This document shows positions 15,713 through 26,089 of a stretch of DNA of 64,000 nucleotides, piece by piece (position 1 is the first letter of the stretch; each line of letters starts with the position of its first letter). The DNA comes from Affinibrenneria salicis (GTDB lineage Bacteria; Pseudomonadota; Gammaproteobacteria; Enterobacterales; Enterobacteriaceae): positions 3,296 to 67,295 of the forward strand of contig NZ_VYKJ01000021.1 in assembly GCF_008710095.1 (NCBI RefSeq), read 5' to 3'. The translations under genes were made by a program, and so were the position numbers. The notes under the pieces were generated by a model, which saw only the letters and a list, made by a program, of their open reading frames with translations, made no database searches and was not told the DNA's origin.

Positions 15713-17455
15713 TTAGTTGGCAATAAAGCGCCTTTCCTCCGTCAGAACCTGCAGCAACAGCGAGAGCTGCGGTTTTTCATGGTCGATACGGCGTCCTTCC
15801 CGATCGTAAGCGCGATAAATGCCGTTGTGATTCAGCACGATGATTTGTTGCGGCGTGACGATGAACAGCGAGCTGCCGTCGCCGTTAAACAGCCAGTCGT
15901 TGCGGCGCCCGGCCGAGAAGAGGTCCTCACCCTGCGAATAGTCGCTTGCGCTGGTTTTAACGTGCAGCAGACGCTGCATCAGCGTGGTCATTACGTCTTT
16001 GCTATCGGTCATCTTGTCGATGGTTTGCGCCGGCGTGCCGGGCCAGTGAATGACCAGCGGGATCTGCCACTGTTCGCGCCGCGGCCCCTGGCCATGCGTA
16101 TTCTCCGGCTGACCGTCCGCGATCGGCTGTTCCGCGGTAATCACCACCACGGTGTTTTCCATCAGCTGTTTCTCTTTCAGCGTGGCGATAATGCGGCCGA
16201 TCTGCTCATCTATGCTCTGCGGCGTGCTGCGGTTGCGCGTGGTTGCCGCGGCGTTGAAACTGTTCAATTCAACGTAGGAGAACCACGGCGCCGGAGCGCT
16301 ATTGCCGTCCAGCCATTGCTGCCACTGCGCGGTGACCGCATCGTTGCTTTGCGGCGTCGGCGCCGGCAGCGAGATATCCGCCAGCAGCGCCTGCCGATAC
16401 AGCGCGCTGTCGAAGCCGGTGGCGGAGAACAGGCCAAACTGATAGCCCTGCCGACCAAGCGCCGAGATCAGCGCAGAAGGTTTACGCCCGCTCATGATGC
16501 CATCCATATAGGAAGGCGAGATGCCGTAAAACAGGCTGAACAGACCGCTGTCGCGGCCGCCGCCAATACTGTAATGATCGCTGAAGCGGACGTTTTCGCT
16601 GGCAAAGCGCGACAGTGCCGGCATACCCTGCGCCAGGGTATCGGGCCGCGCGCCGTTGACCACGATCATCAGCAGGTTATAGCCGCTGCCGGCATCCTGG
16701 AAGGTGACGTCGTTGAGCGGGTATTCGACCGACAGCGCTTCCGGGTTGCCCTGCTGGATCAGCCGGCGCTGGTATTCCTGCGCGTCCAGCAGACCATGTT
16801 TTTCCAGAAAGCGGCGCGCGGTCATCGGATAAGAGAGCGGCAGATTGGCGCGCTGCATGGTAATGGCGCGATAGAAGTTGGCGTCGGCCCAGATATACAT
16901 CAGGTGCGAGGCGCAGAAGGCGGTGATGAACACGCCGGCCAGCGGTTTGCCGAAGCGGCGGCGGTTGAGGCTGCGCAGTTTTTGCCAGCACCAGGTGCCG
17001 ACCAGCATTTCGACCAGAAAGATAATCGGGATACTGATAAACATCAGCTGCCAGTCGCGCGCCAGTTCGCTCTGGTCGGGGTTGATCACCAATTCCCAGA
17101 CGGTGGCGTTCAGATGCAGATGGAAGCGGCTGAACACTTCCATATCCACCAACTGCAGGGTCAATCCCGCGGTGGCCAGCGCAGCCGACAGGAAGCGCAG
17201 CAGGCGCTGCGACATCACGACAAAGGTCAGCGGAAAGATGATCAGCAGGTAGGCGGCGAAGCCGATGAAGCTGAAATGGCCCAGCCAGCTGACCAGTGCA
17301 TAAATCCGGCCGAACAGAGAGGACGGCCAGTCGGCAACGAACAGATAGCGGCTACCCAGCCCGAGACTGAGTAAAATATTAAACAGGGCGAACCAATGCC
17401 CCCAGCTAATCATCTGGGAGACTTTTTCGCGGTAGCGCTGACTATTGGTTACCAT
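15713..17455 (-). CDS. yejM: Inner-membrane LPS-synthesis regulator YejM/LapC
   Basis: The 580-residue protein has about five N-terminal membrane helices (residues 15-190) and a periplasmic alkaline-phosphatase-like domain (about 245-580) with NLLMIVVNGARPD and FSDHYSIGGGRDSGLFSLFYG. It controls LpxC turnover through LapB/YciM and FtsH, balancing lipopolysaccharide with phospholipid. In E. coli (586 residues, also called PbgA/LapC) the membrane part is essential. It follows yejL after 14 bp, as in E. coli. Confidence 0.96.
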   Translation of the reverse strand: MVTNSQRYREKVSQMISWGHWFALFNILLSLGLGSRYLFVADWPSSLFGRIYALVSWLGHFSFIGFAAYLLIIFPLTFVVMSQRLLRFLSAALATAGLTLQLVDMEVFSRFHLHLNATVWELVINPDQSELARDWQLMFISIPIIFLVEMLVGTWCWQKLRSLNRRRFGKPLAGVFITAFCASHLMYIWADANFYRAITMQRANLPLSYPMTARRFLEKHGLLDAQEYQRRLIQQGNPEALSVEYPLNDVTFQDAGSGYNLLMIVVNGARPDTLAQGMPALSRFASENVRFSDHYSIGGGRDSGLFSLFYGISPSYMDGIMSGRKPSALISALGRQGYQFGLFSATGFDSALYRQALLADISLPAPTPQSNDAVTAQWQQWLDGNSAPAPWFSYVELNSFNAAATTRNRSTPQSIDEQIGRIIATLKEKQLMENTVVVITAEQPIADGQPENTHGQGPRREQWQIPLVIHWPGTPAQTIDKMTDSKDVMTTLMQRLLHVKTSASDYSQGEDLFSAGRRNDWLFNGDGSSLFIVTPQQIIVLNHNGIYRAYDREGRRIDHEKPQLSLLLQVLTEERRFIAN

Positions 17456-17469
17456 AGGTCGATCAAAAT

Positions 17470-17697
17470 TTAGTGTGCATTATCATGTTTAATCGAAGAC
17501 TGTAGCGCTTCGGCGAACGATCGGGCCAGCACCTGACGCTGTGCGGGGGCGATACTGGTGTTTATCACGTTGGTGACCATATTGCCCAGCACCATCAGCG
17601 CCAGATCGGTAGGGGCATGGTGTTTTTCCAGAACATTGACCAGATCGGAGAGCAGTTGTTCAACTTGTTCGTCACTGTAACGAGATGATTGTGGCAT
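17470..17697 (-). CDS. yejL: YejL family protein (UPF0352)
   Basis: This 75-residue, mostly helical cytoplasmic protein ([20 protein letters not shown] then [19 protein letters not shown]) matches E. coli YejL in length and position. Its function is unknown. It is the first gene of a yejL-yejM unit, divergent from yejK. Confidence 0.93.
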   Translation of the reverse strand: MPQSSRYSDEQVEQLLSDLVNVLEKHHAPTDLALMVLGNMVTNVINTSIAPAQRQVLARSFAEALQSSIKHDNAH

Positions 17698-17859
17698 AAA
17701 TCGCGTTTCTCAGGCTGTTAAAGTCGAATATCTTACCGTATAGGCCCGTCATTTTCCGCACTTTTATCATTTTATAGCGCCCGGCGCCGGCTGGCTTTTC
17801 GGTTGCAGCTACCTGAGTATGGTGCTTGAATACGCACCTTGCCAAAAGGAGAATCTAAC

Positions 17860-18870
17860 ATGAGTCTGGATATTGACCAGATTGCCCTGCATCAGTTGAT
17901 TAAGCGCGATGAGCAAACGCTGGAGATGGTGCTGCGCGATTCGCTGCTATCCGCCAATGCGACGGTGGAAGAGATGATGGCCGAAGTGCATCGTGTCTAC
18001 AGCGCTAAAAGCAAGGCCTATGGTTTGTTTAACGAACACAGCGAACTGGCCGATGCGCTGCGCGCCTGCCGTAAAGGCGATGAGGATTTCCTCGCCTTCA
18101 GCCGCGCGGCCACCGCGCGTTTGCGCGACGAGCTGGCGAAATATCCGTTTGCCGAAGGGGGCGTGGTGCTGTTCTGCCAGTATCGCTATCTGGCGGTGGA
18201 GTATCTGCTGGTGGCGGTGTTGAGCAGTTGCAACAGTATGCGAGTAAACGAACAGCTGGATATCAGCTCGACTCATTATCTGGATATTAACCACGCCGAT
18301 ATCGTGGCGCGTATTGACTTGACCGAATGGGAAACCAACCCGCAGTCCACCCGCTATCTGACCTTCCTGAAGGGGCGGGTAGGGCGTAAGGTGGCCGACT
18401 TCTTTATGGATTTCCTCGCCGCTTCCGTCGGGCTGGACACGAAGGCGCAGAACCGCAACCTGCTGCAGGCGGTCGATGAGTACTGCGACGAGGCGCAGCT
18501 GGATAAGAACGAACGCCAGAATTACCGCCAGCAGGTATACAGCTACTGTAATGAGCAACTGCAGTCGGGGGAGGAAATTGAACTGGCCGGGCTGTCTCAG
18601 GAACTGCCGCCGCTGGGCGAAAAGAACTTTCAGCAGTTTTCCGCCGAGCAGGGCTATGAGCTGGAGGAAAACTTTCCGGCCGATCGCAGTACGCTGCGTC
18701 AATTGACGAAGTTTTCCGGCAGCGGCGGCGGGCTGACGCTGAACTTTGATGCGTTGCTGCTGGGCGAGCGTATTTTCTGGGATCCGGCGACCGATACGTT
18801 GACCATTAAAGGTACGCCGCCGAATCTGCGCGATCAGCTACAGCGTCGCGTTGGCGGCGGCAAGGCATAA
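17860..18870 (+). CDS. yejK: Nucleoid-associated protein YejK/NdpA
   Basis: The 336 residues ([20 protein letters not shown] start) match the NdpA/YejK family in length and content. These proteins bind the nucleoid and interact with topoisomerase IV, altering its activity in E. coli. The ATG at 17860 has AAAGGAG seven bases upstream; the earlier in-frame start at 17839 has none. It ends at a bidirectional terminator shared with rplY. Confidence 0.95.
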   Translation: MSLDIDQIALHQLIKRDEQTLEMVLRDSLLSANATVEEMMAEVHRVYSAKSKAYGLFNEHSELADALRACRKGDEDFLAFSRAATARLRDELAKYPFAEGGVVLFCQYRYLAVEYLLVAVLSSCNSMRVNEQLDISSTHYLDINHADIVARIDLTEWETNPQSTRYLTFLKGRVGRKVADFFMDFLAASVGLDTKAQNRNLLQAVDEYCDEAQLDKNERQNYRQQVYSYCNEQLQSGEEIELAGLSQELPPLGEKNFQQFSAEQGYELEENFPADRSTLRQLTKFSGSGGGLTLNFDALLLGERIFWDPATDTLTIKGTPPNLRDQLQRRVGGGKA

Positions 18871-18900
18871 AAAAACGCCGCAATTGCGGCGTTTTTTCTT
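18870..18900. terminator. Bidirectional terminator between yejK and rplY
   Basis: AACGCCGCAATTGCGGCGTT (18874-18893) is a perfect palindrome flanked by A-runs on the left and T-runs on the right, so it ends both convergent transcripts. Confidence 0.9.
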
Positions 18901-18930
18901 CCGGCGTTCCGGTCTATCACAACGCGGCGA

Positions 18931-19215
18931 TTAAACGCGTACGAAGTCGATATGAGCCAGTTTCGGTTTGAACGGGTGACGCTGAACAGCCTGTACTTTC
19001 GCTTTAACTTCTTTGCCGTCGATAGACAGGATAACGGTTTCACCGTAGAAACCCGGTTTTACTTCCTGGTTTTTTACCGTATCGTGATCCAGTTCGATGG
19101 CAACCGGCGCTTCTTCGCCGCCATAAACGATGGCCGGGAATTTGTTCGCGATACGCAGGCGGCGGCTCGCACCCTTACCCTGCTCTTTACGTACTGATGC
19201 AATAATAGTGATCAT
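18931..19215 (-). CDS. rplY: 50S ribosomal protein L25
   Basis: The 94-residue short-form L25 ([20 protein letters not shown] to [12 protein letters not shown]) binds 5S rRNA in the large subunit. Its length is the enterobacterial norm. The start at 19215 matches E. coli; upstream in-frame sequence is untranslated leader. It is a single-gene unit. Confidence 0.98.
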   Translation of the reverse strand: MITIIASVRKEQGKGASRRLRIANKFPAIVYGGEEAPVAIELDHDTVKNQEVKPGFYGETVILSIDGKEVKAKVQAVQRHPFKPKLAHIDFVRV

Positions 19216-19290
19216 TTTCTTTCTCTGTTTAACAAAACGAATCCTGCTACAGGCGACCCAGCAACAGGTTATGAGACCTGCTTTTACTAC
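19216..19290 (-). promoter_or_regulatory. rplY 5' leader with two hairpins
   Basis: On the minus strand, AGCAGGT/ACCTG (around 19260-19284) and CCTG/CAGG (19243-19253) can form two adjacent stem-loops ahead of rplY. Autogenous control of rplY by L25 through its leader has been reported in E. coli and relatives. That this leader works the same way is inference. Confidence 0.45.
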
Positions 19291-19399
19291 GGTAAAAGCG
19301 GGCGGCATTCTAACGGAATATCGTGCCGGCGGCAAATAAAACTGCGGCCGTCGCGCCGGCCGCCCGGCCGACAATCCGCTTTCTAAGCGGCGCGAGCGG

Positions 19400-21160
19400 C
19401 TAACCGCGCAGTTCGTAAGCGCGGCGGAAGCGTCCCTGGTAATCGAATATTTTTTCCCGCACCTGCCAGAAATTGCCGCGCCGGCGGGCAACGACGAAGT
19501 CGGGATGGCGTAGCCGATCCTGTTGAGCGATGATATCGTCGGCGTTGCGCCAGTTAAGCGTAATACCCGGCGCCCGCTGGTGTACGCGTAAAAACAGGCG
19601 TTCGAACGCATGGCGCTGGGGCGCGCTGTGCAGGCGAAAACGCTCGCCGACTTCGGCGCCGTCCTCGTCATGGTAACTGACTTTCAGCCAGTCGCCTTTC
19701 GCGTCCTGGCCGCTGCTCATACTCATGCCGCTGCAGCGCAGCACCAGCGCGTCGCGCAGTTTAAGGGCCGCCTTCAGCATATCATCGGGATCGACCAGCA
19801 CCTGATCGCACTGGTGGCAGCGGCGGGCGGCGATGTCGTTTTCGGCGCCGCAGTGCGGGCAGCTTTTAAAGCGAAAGCGATAGTCGCAGCGCCGGCGTTC
19901 GCCGCTTTCGGCCGGCTGCCAGCCCTGACAGCGTCGGCCATAGTGCTCGATCACCTCGCCGTCGGGCGTACATTTGCCCCAGAACAGATTGGCGAAGCCG
20001 CACTGCGGGCAAAAGACCTGTACCGGCTGACTGTCGCCGTGCGGCCGGTTGCTGCCCACTTCCGGCGTATAGAGATCGTGAGGATTCCCGGCGTAATCGA
20101 GGATCAAACAGTCCTGTTTACCCGGCGCCAGGCGCAGGCCGCGGCCGACGATTTGCTGATACAGGCTGACGGATTCGGTCGGGCGCAGGATCGCGATTAC
20201 ATCGACATGCGGCGCGTCGAAACCGGTGGTCAGTACCGCCACGTTGACCAGATAGCGCAGCGTCTGTCGCTTAAACGCCTCGATGAGCGCATCGCGCTCG
20301 TCGGCCGGCGTATCGGCGCTGATCAGGGCGGCCTGACCGGCGGGCAGCAGCGCATGAACTTCCCGCGCGTGTTCTACCGTGGCGGCGAAGATCATCACGC
20401 CTTTTCTGTCCGCCGCATAGTCCATGACCTGACGGATGATATGCGGCGTGACGCGCTGCTGGCGCCGGATCTCCTGATTAAGTTCGCTTTCGCTGAACAG
20501 CCCGCCCGACGAACGGGCCAGCCGACTGAAATCGTAGTGCACCACCGGCATATCCAGCCGCTGCGGCGGCACCAGATAACCGTGTTTGATCATATAGCGC
20601 AGCGGCAACTCATAGATGCAGTCGCTAAACAGACACTGGTCGTCGCCGCGAATCATACCGTGGTAATGATACTGGTAGATCCAGCCTTTGCCGAGGCGGT
20701 ACGGTGTCGCGGTCAGGCCGAGAATACGCAACTGCGGGTTGGCCTGCTGCAGATGCTGAATGATTTTCCGATACTGGCTCTCTTTGTCGTCGCTGATGCG
20801 GTGGCACTCGTCGATAATCAACAGCGAGAAAGCCTGATCAAACTGCGCCAGATTGCGGGCCACCGACTGGACGCTGCCGAAGACCACTTTGCCGCTGCTG
20901 GCGCGCTGCTGCAGTCCGGCGGAGAAAATATCGGCCTCTAGTCCCAGCGCGCTGTATTTGCCGTGATTTTGCGCCACCAGCTCTTTTACGTGGGCCAGCA
21001 CCAGCACCCGACCGCGCGCCACTCTGGCCAGTTCGGCAATCACCAGACTCTTGCCTGCGCCGGTAGGCAGGACGATCAGGGCCGGCTCGGTATGACGGCG
21101 AAACCACGCCAGTGTGGCCGCGACGGCTTCCTGCTGATAGGGGCGAAGGCTAAACGACAT
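19400..21160 (-). CDS. radD: DEAD/DEAH-type repair helicase RadD
   Basis: The 586-residue superfamily-2 protein has Walker [11 protein letters not shown] (about 30-39), DECH at about 117, [10 protein letters not shown] (motif III) and a helicase C domain with [14 protein letters not shown]. Four cysteine pairs follow ([26 protein letters not shown]), a zinc-binding region after the motor. E. coli RadD (YejH) acts with RecA in strand exchange and double-strand break repair. Length equals the E. coli protein. It follows the yecH-like gene by six bases on the same strand. Confidence 0.95.
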   Translation of the reverse strand: MSFSLRPYQQEAVAATLAWFRRHTEPALIVLPTGAGKSLVIAELARVARGRVLVLAHVKELVAQNHGKYSALGLEADIFSAGLQQRASSGKVVFGSVQSVARNLAQFDQAFSLLIIDECHRISDDKESQYRKIIQHLQQANPQLRILGLTATPYRLGKGWIYQYHYHGMIRGDDQCLFSDCIYELPLRYMIKHGYLVPPQRLDMPVVHYDFSRLARSSGGLFSESELNQEIRRQQRVTPHIIRQVMDYAADRKGVMIFAATVEHAREVHALLPAGQAALISADTPADERDALIEAFKRQTLRYLVNVAVLTTGFDAPHVDVIAILRPTESVSLYQQIVGRGLRLAPGKQDCLILDYAGNPHDLYTPEVGSNRPHGDSQPVQVFCPQCGFANLFWGKCTPDGEVIEHYGRRCQGWQPAESGERRRCDYRFRFKSCPHCGAENDIAARRCHQCDQVLVDPDDMLKAALKLRDALVLRCSGMSMSSGQDAKGDWLKVSYHDEDGAEVGERFRLHSAPQRHAFERLFLRVHQRAPGITLNWRNADDIIAQQDRLRHPDFVVARRRGNFWQVREKIFDYQGRFRRAYELRG

Positions 21161-21166
21161 TCACTA

Positions 21167-21406
21167 TCAGTGCTGGCATATTTTATTGGCGCTGGTGGTG
21201 AACCCGTCGTCCTGAGGAATAAATTTGCCGCGGCTGGCTAAGAATTCCACCAGTTGAGCCGCGCTCATTTCGCTGGCCGAACAGGTATGGAAGCGGGCAT
21301 CCTGACCAAATCGCGTTTCAATCAGGTTAATTAACCGGGCGGTGCTGAACGACTCGCCGGAGTCGATCATCATCTGTAGCACTTCATGACCGTGAATGGA
21401 TGGCAT
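21167..21406 (-). CDS. yecH: YecH family protein (DUF2492)
   Basis: This 79-residue protein starts MPSIHGHEVLQMMIDSGE and has RFHTCSASEMSA and KFIPQDDGFTTSANKICQH. The HGHEVL, HTC and CQH residues are the conserved potential metal ligands of the YecH family. Function is unknown. The ATG at 21406 fits the family; an earlier start would add 22 unconserved residues. E. coli yecH lies elsewhere, so its pairing with radD (six-base gap) is a local arrangement. Confidence 0.88.
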   Translation of the reverse strand: MPSIHGHEVLQMMIDSGESFSTARLINLIETRFGQDARFHTCSASEMSAAQLVEFLASRGKFIPQDDGFTTSANKICQH

Positions 21407-21760
21407 TATCTGGCTCCTGTACGGGGTGGGCGATCTTTTCAGGCCGGCGCGCCGGCAGGCCTGATGAGGCATCCGTCCGCTGCGCGCAGTACGCGCTGCC
21501 GGCCTTCGTCCGGGCGATGCGCCGCCTGAAATCGGCTGACGATATTATGCCGGTTATCGACGCCCGGCGCGAACGGATTTAGCGCGCGGCGCGCGACAAT
21601 AGTCTCTGTTAACATTATGTTATAAGGAAGGCGGGCGCGCATCTGTGATATACTGCGCGGCGGCTGGCGGCCAGTGGCCGCGTTCCTGCCACGGTAAGAA
21701 CCGGCGCGGCGCGCGCGTGGTTCTGTCATTGACCCCATTCTTAGCAGGCATGTGTTTTTA

Positions 21761-22456
21761 ATGCGACTGGATAAGTTTTTATCCCAGCAACTGGCTATCA
21801 GCCGTTCGCTGGTATTACGTGAATTGCGGGCGCAGCGCGTCACCGTAGACGGTGAAATCATTAAAAGCGGAGCGTTCAAACTGCTGCCGGAGCATCAGGT
21901 GGCCTTCGACGGCAATCCGCTGCAGCAGCAAAACGGCGCGCGCTATTTTATGCTGCACAAACCCCCCGGCTATGTCTGTTCAACCGACGATCCCGATCAT
22001 CCGACCATTCTGTATTTTATCGACGAACCGGTCGCGTATAAACTGCACGCCGCCGGCCGACTGGATATCGATACCAGCGGCCTGGTATTGCTCACCGACG
22101 ACGGTCAATGGTCGCATCGCATCACTTCGCCGAAGCATCACTGCGAAAAAACCTACCTGGTGACGTTGTCACAGCCGCTTGACGACGATACGGCGCACCG
22201 GTTCGCCGCCGGGATTTTGCTGCGCGGCGAGAAGGATGCGACGCGTCCGGCGCGGCTGGAACAGCTTGATGAGCATCGGGTTCGGCTGACCATCAGCGAA
22301 GGTCGTTATCATCAGGTTAAACGGATGTTCGCCGCGGTGGGCAACCATGTGGAGCAGTTACACCGGGAGCGTATCGGCGCGGTTGAGCTGGACGACGATC
22401 TGGCGCCCGGCGAGTATCGGCCGCTGACCGACGAGGAAGTGAAAAGCCTCGGCTGA
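21761..22456 (+). CDS. rsuA: 16S rRNA pseudouridine(516) synthase
   Basis: The 231-residue enzyme converts U516 of 16S rRNA to pseudouridine. An S4-like domain (residues 1-45, [20 protein letters not shown]) precedes the catalytic domain with the aspartate in [15 protein letters not shown] and the [16 protein letters not shown] motif. Length matches E. coli. The ATG at 21761 is preferred over an in-frame GTG three codons upstream because family members start MRLDKF. Confidence 0.96.
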   Translation: MRLDKFLSQQLAISRSLVLRELRAQRVTVDGEIIKSGAFKLLPEHQVAFDGNPLQQQNGARYFMLHKPPGYVCSTDDPDHPTILYFIDEPVAYKLHAAGRLDIDTSGLVLLTDDGQWSHRITSPKHHCEKTYLVTLSQPLDDDTAHRFAAGILLRGEKDATRPARLEQLDEHRVRLTISEGRYHQVKRMFAAVGNHVEQLHRERIGAVELDDDLAPGEYRPLTDEEVKSLG

Positions 22457-22548
22457 CGGCGGCGGGTTTATCGGTTATTCAATGACGACGGGCGTCCGGC
22501 GCGGGTCTCCGGGCAAAACGCTCGTCGCGAGTTTCGGGAGTAGTTTTG

Positions 22549-23733
22549 GTGCAATCAACGCGTTCCTCATCCGCGGGGCTGATTCTGGTCCTCGGTCTGC
22601 TATCCATGCTGATGCCGCTGGCGATCGACATGTATCTGCCGGCACTGCCGGTTATCGCCAAAGAGTTCGCCGTGGAGGCAGGGCGGGTACAGCTAACCTT
22701 AAGCACTTATATGCTGGGTTTCGCCGTCGGTCAGCTGTTCTACGGGCCGATGGCGGACAGCCTGGGCCGCAAGCCGGTGATCATGGGCGGAACCCTGATC
22801 TTCGCGCTGGCGGCGATGGCCTGCGCGCTGGCGCAGAACGTCGAACAGCTGATTTGGCTGCGTCTTTTGCACGGCCTGTCCGCCGCCGCGGCCAGCGTGG
22901 TGATTAATGCGCTGATGCGCGATATGTTTTCCCGCGATGAGCTTTCGCGCATGATGTCGTTTGTGGTGCTGGTGATGACGGTGGCGCCGCTTGCCGCGCC
23001 CGTTCTCGGCGGCTGGATGCTGATCGCGTTTAGCTGGCATGCCATATTCTGGCTGATCGCGGCTCTGGCGCTGCTGGCGACGCTGCTGGTGCATCGGATG
23101 ATCAAGGAAACGCTGCCGGTGGAGAAACGCCAGCGCTTTAACCTGCGCACCACGCTGGGCAATTTCGGTACGCTGTTTCGCCACCGGCCGGTGTTCTGCT
23201 ATATGCTGGCCGGCGGGTTTTCCTTCTCCGGCATGTTTTCGTTTCTGAGCGCCGGGCCTTTCGTCTATATCGATCTGCACGGCGTTTCGCCGCAGAACTT
23301 CGGCTATTACTTCGCCATCAACGTGGTTTGTCTGTTCCTGATAACGCTGATCAATAGCCGGACGGTGCGGCGTTTCGGCGCGCTGAATATGTTCCGGCTG
23401 GGGCTGGGGATCCAGTTGTGCATGGGTATTATGCTGTTGCTGGTCTGCGCTTTCGATTTGGGCTTCCCGCTGCTGGTCGCCGGCGTGGCGATGTTTGTCG
23501 GCTGTATCGCCATGGTTACCTCGAACGCCATGGCGGTGATCCTCGATGGTTTTCCCCATATGGCCGGCACCGCCTCGTCATTAACCGGCACGCTGCGTTT
23601 TGGCCTGGGCGCGCTGATCGGTACGGTGCTCTCGCTGGCGCCAGCCCATAGCGCCTGGCCAATGGTCATTTCGATGGCCTTATGCTCCATCGCCGCCTTT
23701 GCTTTCTATCTGTACGCCTCGCGGCAGCGCTAG
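22549..23733 (+). CDS. bcr: Bcr/CflA family multidrug efflux transporter
   Basis: This 394-residue, 12-helix major facilitator protein has the early motif [14 protein letters not shown] and the loop 2-3 motif [12 protein letters not shown]. It closely follows E. coli Bcr, which exports bicyclomycin, sulfonamides and dipeptides. No ATG is available. The GTG at 22549 has GGGAG about 8 bp upstream, and the adjacent TTG at 22546 is an alternative. Position after rsuA is as in E. coli. Confidence 0.94.
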   Translation: MQSTRSSSAGLILVLGLLSMLMPLAIDMYLPALPVIAKEFAVEAGRVQLTLSTYMLGFAVGQLFYGPMADSLGRKPVIMGGTLIFALAAMACALAQNVEQLIWLRLLHGLSAAAASVVINALMRDMFSRDELSRMMSFVVLVMTVAPLAAPVLGGWMLIAFSWHAIFWLIAALALLATLLVHRMIKETLPVEKRQRFNLRTTLGNFGTLFRHRPVFCYMLAGGFSFSGMFSFLSAGPFVYIDLHGVSPQNFGYYFAINVVCLFLITLINSRTVRRFGALNMFRLGLGIQLCMGIMLLLVCAFDLGFPLLVAGVAMFVGCIAMVTSNAMAVILDGFPHMAGTASSLTGTLRFGLGALIGTVLSLAPAHSAWPMVISMALCSIAAFAFYLYASRQR

Positions 23734-23745
23734 CGTCGCGCTATG

Positions 23746-23774
23746 CGGCGACAGGCCGTCGTGGTCTGTCGCCG
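23746..23774. terminator. Hairpin after bcr
   Basis: CGGCGACAG (23746-23754) and CTGTCGCCG (23766-23774) form a perfect 9-bp stem 12 bp past the bcr stop. The following GCCGCTTCTT is only mildly T-rich, so this is a moderate terminator candidate. Confidence 0.55.
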
Positions 23775-24084
23775 GCCGCTTCTTCGTCCCCGATCTTCGT
23801 TTTTCCGCTCAAAATAAAGCGGCGTTTGGTTGTTTGTTTTCTTTTTGTAAAAATATCAACAAAAAGGTAATCGATGTGGGAAAAAATAGTTGAGATGAAC
23901 AATGTAAAGGGTTACATATATAGGCATAGCTCATTTGTGTGATCGCACGCGCATAAGTTTCTACCGCCGGCGGCCGGGCGCGATAAAAAACGTCTTTTTT
24001 AGCTAATAGTAGCAATAAATATGTTAATCGCGTGAGGAAAGTCTTCGCCGGAGCGGGCGTGGAGCGTGATAAGATGTATCACTA

Positions 24085-24093
24085 TGTTATAAT
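24085..24093 (+). promoter_or_regulatory. Extended -10 promoter of yejG
   Basis: TGTTATAAT is a TGn extended -10 with a consensus TATAAT hexamer, 37 bp upstream of the yejG start. No good -35 is seen, as expected for extended -10 promoters. The rest of the 397-bp gap after bcr is A+T-rich and shows no gene. Confidence 0.55.
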
Positions 24094-24130
24094 TTTGTGA
24101 AAATAAGTATAACCCGGGGAATCGCAGCTA

Positions 24131-24475
24131 GTGAATAACATCCAACTTTCGGTCGTGCACCGTTTGCCGCAAACTTATCGTTGGTTATCGGGCTTCGCTG
24201 GTGTAAAAGTTGAACCGATTCCGCTGAACGGCAGAGAAGAAGAGAATAATCTCGTTGGTTTTAAGCTGTTGAGCCACGAGGGGGATGAGGCATGGCTGAT
24301 CATGCGCCAATTGACCCAGTCTCTGGAGGAAATGCAGATTCAGTGCGCGGTGGTGGAATGGGAAGGGGAGCCCTGTCTGTTCCTGCAGCGCCACGATGAA
24401 TGCACCGTGCTGTGCCGGTTGAAGAATGCCGGCGTGGCGATCGCGGAGTCCGTTTCCGCCCATTATCCCTTCTGA
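24131..24475 (+). CDS. yejG: YejG family protein
   Basis: The 114-residue protein (NNIQLSVVHRLPQTYRWLSG to AIAESVSAHYPF) matches E. coli YejG in length, content and place between bcr and yejF. Function is unknown. It starts at GTG, with CCGGGGAATC upstream as a weak Shine-Dalgarno. It is convergent with yejF, with a 23-bp gap. Confidence 0.93.
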   Translation: MNNIQLSVVHRLPQTYRWLSGFAGVKVEPIPLNGREEENNLVGFKLLSHEGDEAWLIMRQLTQSLEEMQIQCAVVEWEGEPCLFLQRHDECTVLCRLKNAGVAIAESVSAHYPF

Positions 24476-24498
24476 TTCCACGCTGCCGGCAGCATGCG

Positions 24499-26088
24499 CT
24501 AAGCCAGCTGCAGCAACTGCCGGGTGTATTCCTGTTGCGGCTGGTTAAATACCTGCCGACACTCGCCCTGTTCGACCACTTCGCCATTGCGCAACACAAT
24601 AACCTGATGGCAGAGCGCGCGCACCAGACTCAGATCGTGGCTGATAAACAGATACGCCAGCTGATGTTTTTGCTGCAGCGTCTTCAGCAGCACCAGAATC
24701 TGCGCCTGTACGGTGCGGTCGAGCGACGACGTCGGTTCATCCAGGATCAGTAGTTCAGGTTGCAGAATCAGCGCCCTGGCAATGGCGATGCGCTGGCGCT
24801 GGCCGCCGGAAAATTCGGCCGGGTAGCGATGGCGGGTATCCGGATCCAGCCCGACCTCGCGCATGGCTTCCATTACCTTCTGTTCCCGCCGCGCGGCGCT
24901 AAGCTTTTGATGCACCTCCAGCCCTTCGGCGATAATCTGCTCCGCGTTGAGACGCGGATTGAGCGCGGAATTGGGATCCTGAAAAACCACCTGTATCCGT
25001 CTGCGCATCGGCAGCATCTGCCTTCGGTTAAATTGGTGCAGCGGCTGCTCGTCGAACCAGATCTCGCCGCCGGCGCGCAGCAGCCGCAACAGCGCCAGCC
25101 CGGTGGTGCTTTTGCCGGAGCCGGATTCGCCCACCAGACCAAGGCTTTCGCCGCGCCGCAGGGTAAAGGAGAGCGCGTTAACCACTGTTTTTTGCGCCAC
25201 GGTGCGCTGCAGCAGGCCGCGTTTAACCGCAAAAGAGACCTGCAGCCGCTCGACGCGCAGCAGCGGCGCCGCATCCGCCGGCAGCGGCAACGCCTCGCCG
25301 CGTGGCTCGGAGTCCAGCAGCTGTCGGGTGTAAGGATGCTGAGGCGCGGCAAACAGCGCGGCGCAGCGGTTTTGCTCCACGCAGCGCCCGTTGTTCATCA
25401 CCGCGACGTTATCCGCCAGCCGGCGCACGATATTCAGGTTGTGGGTGATGAACAGCAGACTCATGCCCAGTTCCTGTTTCAGTTCGGCCAGCAGCTGGAG
25501 GATCTGGGCCTGAACCGTCACATCCAGCGCGGTGGTCGGCTCATCGGCGATCAGCAGGTCCGGCTGAGTCAGCAGCGCCATGGCGATCATCACCCGCTGG
25601 CGTTCGCCGCCGGATAACTGGTGCGGAAACGACGTCAGCCGTTCGCGGGCCTGGCGGATACCCACCCGTTCCAGGCAATCGATGATCTCCCCGCGCGCCG
25701 CCTCATGCCGCATGCCGCGGTGCAGGCTTAGCACTTCGGCCAGCTGTTTTTCGATATTTTGCAGCGGATTGAGCGACACCATCGGTTCCTGAAAAATCAT
25801 CGCGATGCGATTACCGCGCACCTGACGCAGCGTGTTTTCATCCGCATGCAGCAGCGTCTTACCGTTAAACAGAATGTCGCCCTGCGGATAAACCACCGGC
25901 GGAGAGGGCAGCAGGCGCAGCACCGACAGCGCGCTCACACTCTTGCCCGAACCGGATTCCCCCACCAGCGCCAGCGTTTCGCCGGCGTCGATGGACAGCG
26001 ACAGGTTGTCCACCACGCGCCGTTGCTCGTCGCCGCGCTGAAAGGCGATGCTCAGATCCTGTATTTGCAATAAAGGGGTAGCGGACAT
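24499..26088 (-). CDS. yejF: Microcin C/peptide ABC transporter, duplicated ATPase
   Basis: The 529-residue protein carries two complete ATPase domains. Each has Walker A GESGSGKS (about residues 43 and 325), signatures LSGGERQRV and FSGGQRQRI, and Walker B LLIADEP and LLILDEP. YejF powers the YejABEF importer, which takes up microcin C and other peptides in E. coli and affects antimicrobial peptide resistance elsewhere. The start at 26088 is one base from the yejE stop; a further upstream ATG would overlap yejE. Confidence 0.96.
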   Translation of the reverse strand: MSATPLLQIQDLSIAFQRGDEQRRVVDNLSLSIDAGETLALVGESGSGKSVSALSVLRLLPSPPVVYPQGDILFNGKTLLHADENTLRQVRGNRIAMIFQEPMVSLNPLQNIEKQLAEVLSLHRGMRHEAARGEIIDCLERVGIRQARERLTSFPHQLSGGERQRVMIAMALLTQPDLLIADEPTTALDVTVQAQILQLLAELKQELGMSLLFITHNLNIVRRLADNVAVMNNGRCVEQNRCAALFAAPQHPYTRQLLDSEPRGEALPLPADAAPLLRVERLQVSFAVKRGLLQRTVAQKTVVNALSFTLRRGESLGLVGESGSGKSTTGLALLRLLRAGGEIWFDEQPLHQFNRRQMLPMRRRIQVVFQDPNSALNPRLNAEQIIAEGLEVHQKLSAARREQKVMEAMREVGLDPDTRHRYPAEFSGGQRQRIAIARALILQPELLILDEPTSSLDRTVQAQILVLLKTLQQKHQLAYLFISHDLSLVRALCHQVIVLRNGEVVEQGECRQVFNQPQQEYTRQLLQLA

Positions 26089-26089
26089 A

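Noticed and set aside
15629..17374. 581-codon open frame opposite yejM
   Set aside because: Antisense shadow in high-G+C sequence; the minus strand encodes the conserved YejM.
22699..23559. 286-codon open frame opposite bcr
   Set aside because: Low-complexity H/Q/R composition and full overlap with a conserved transporter.
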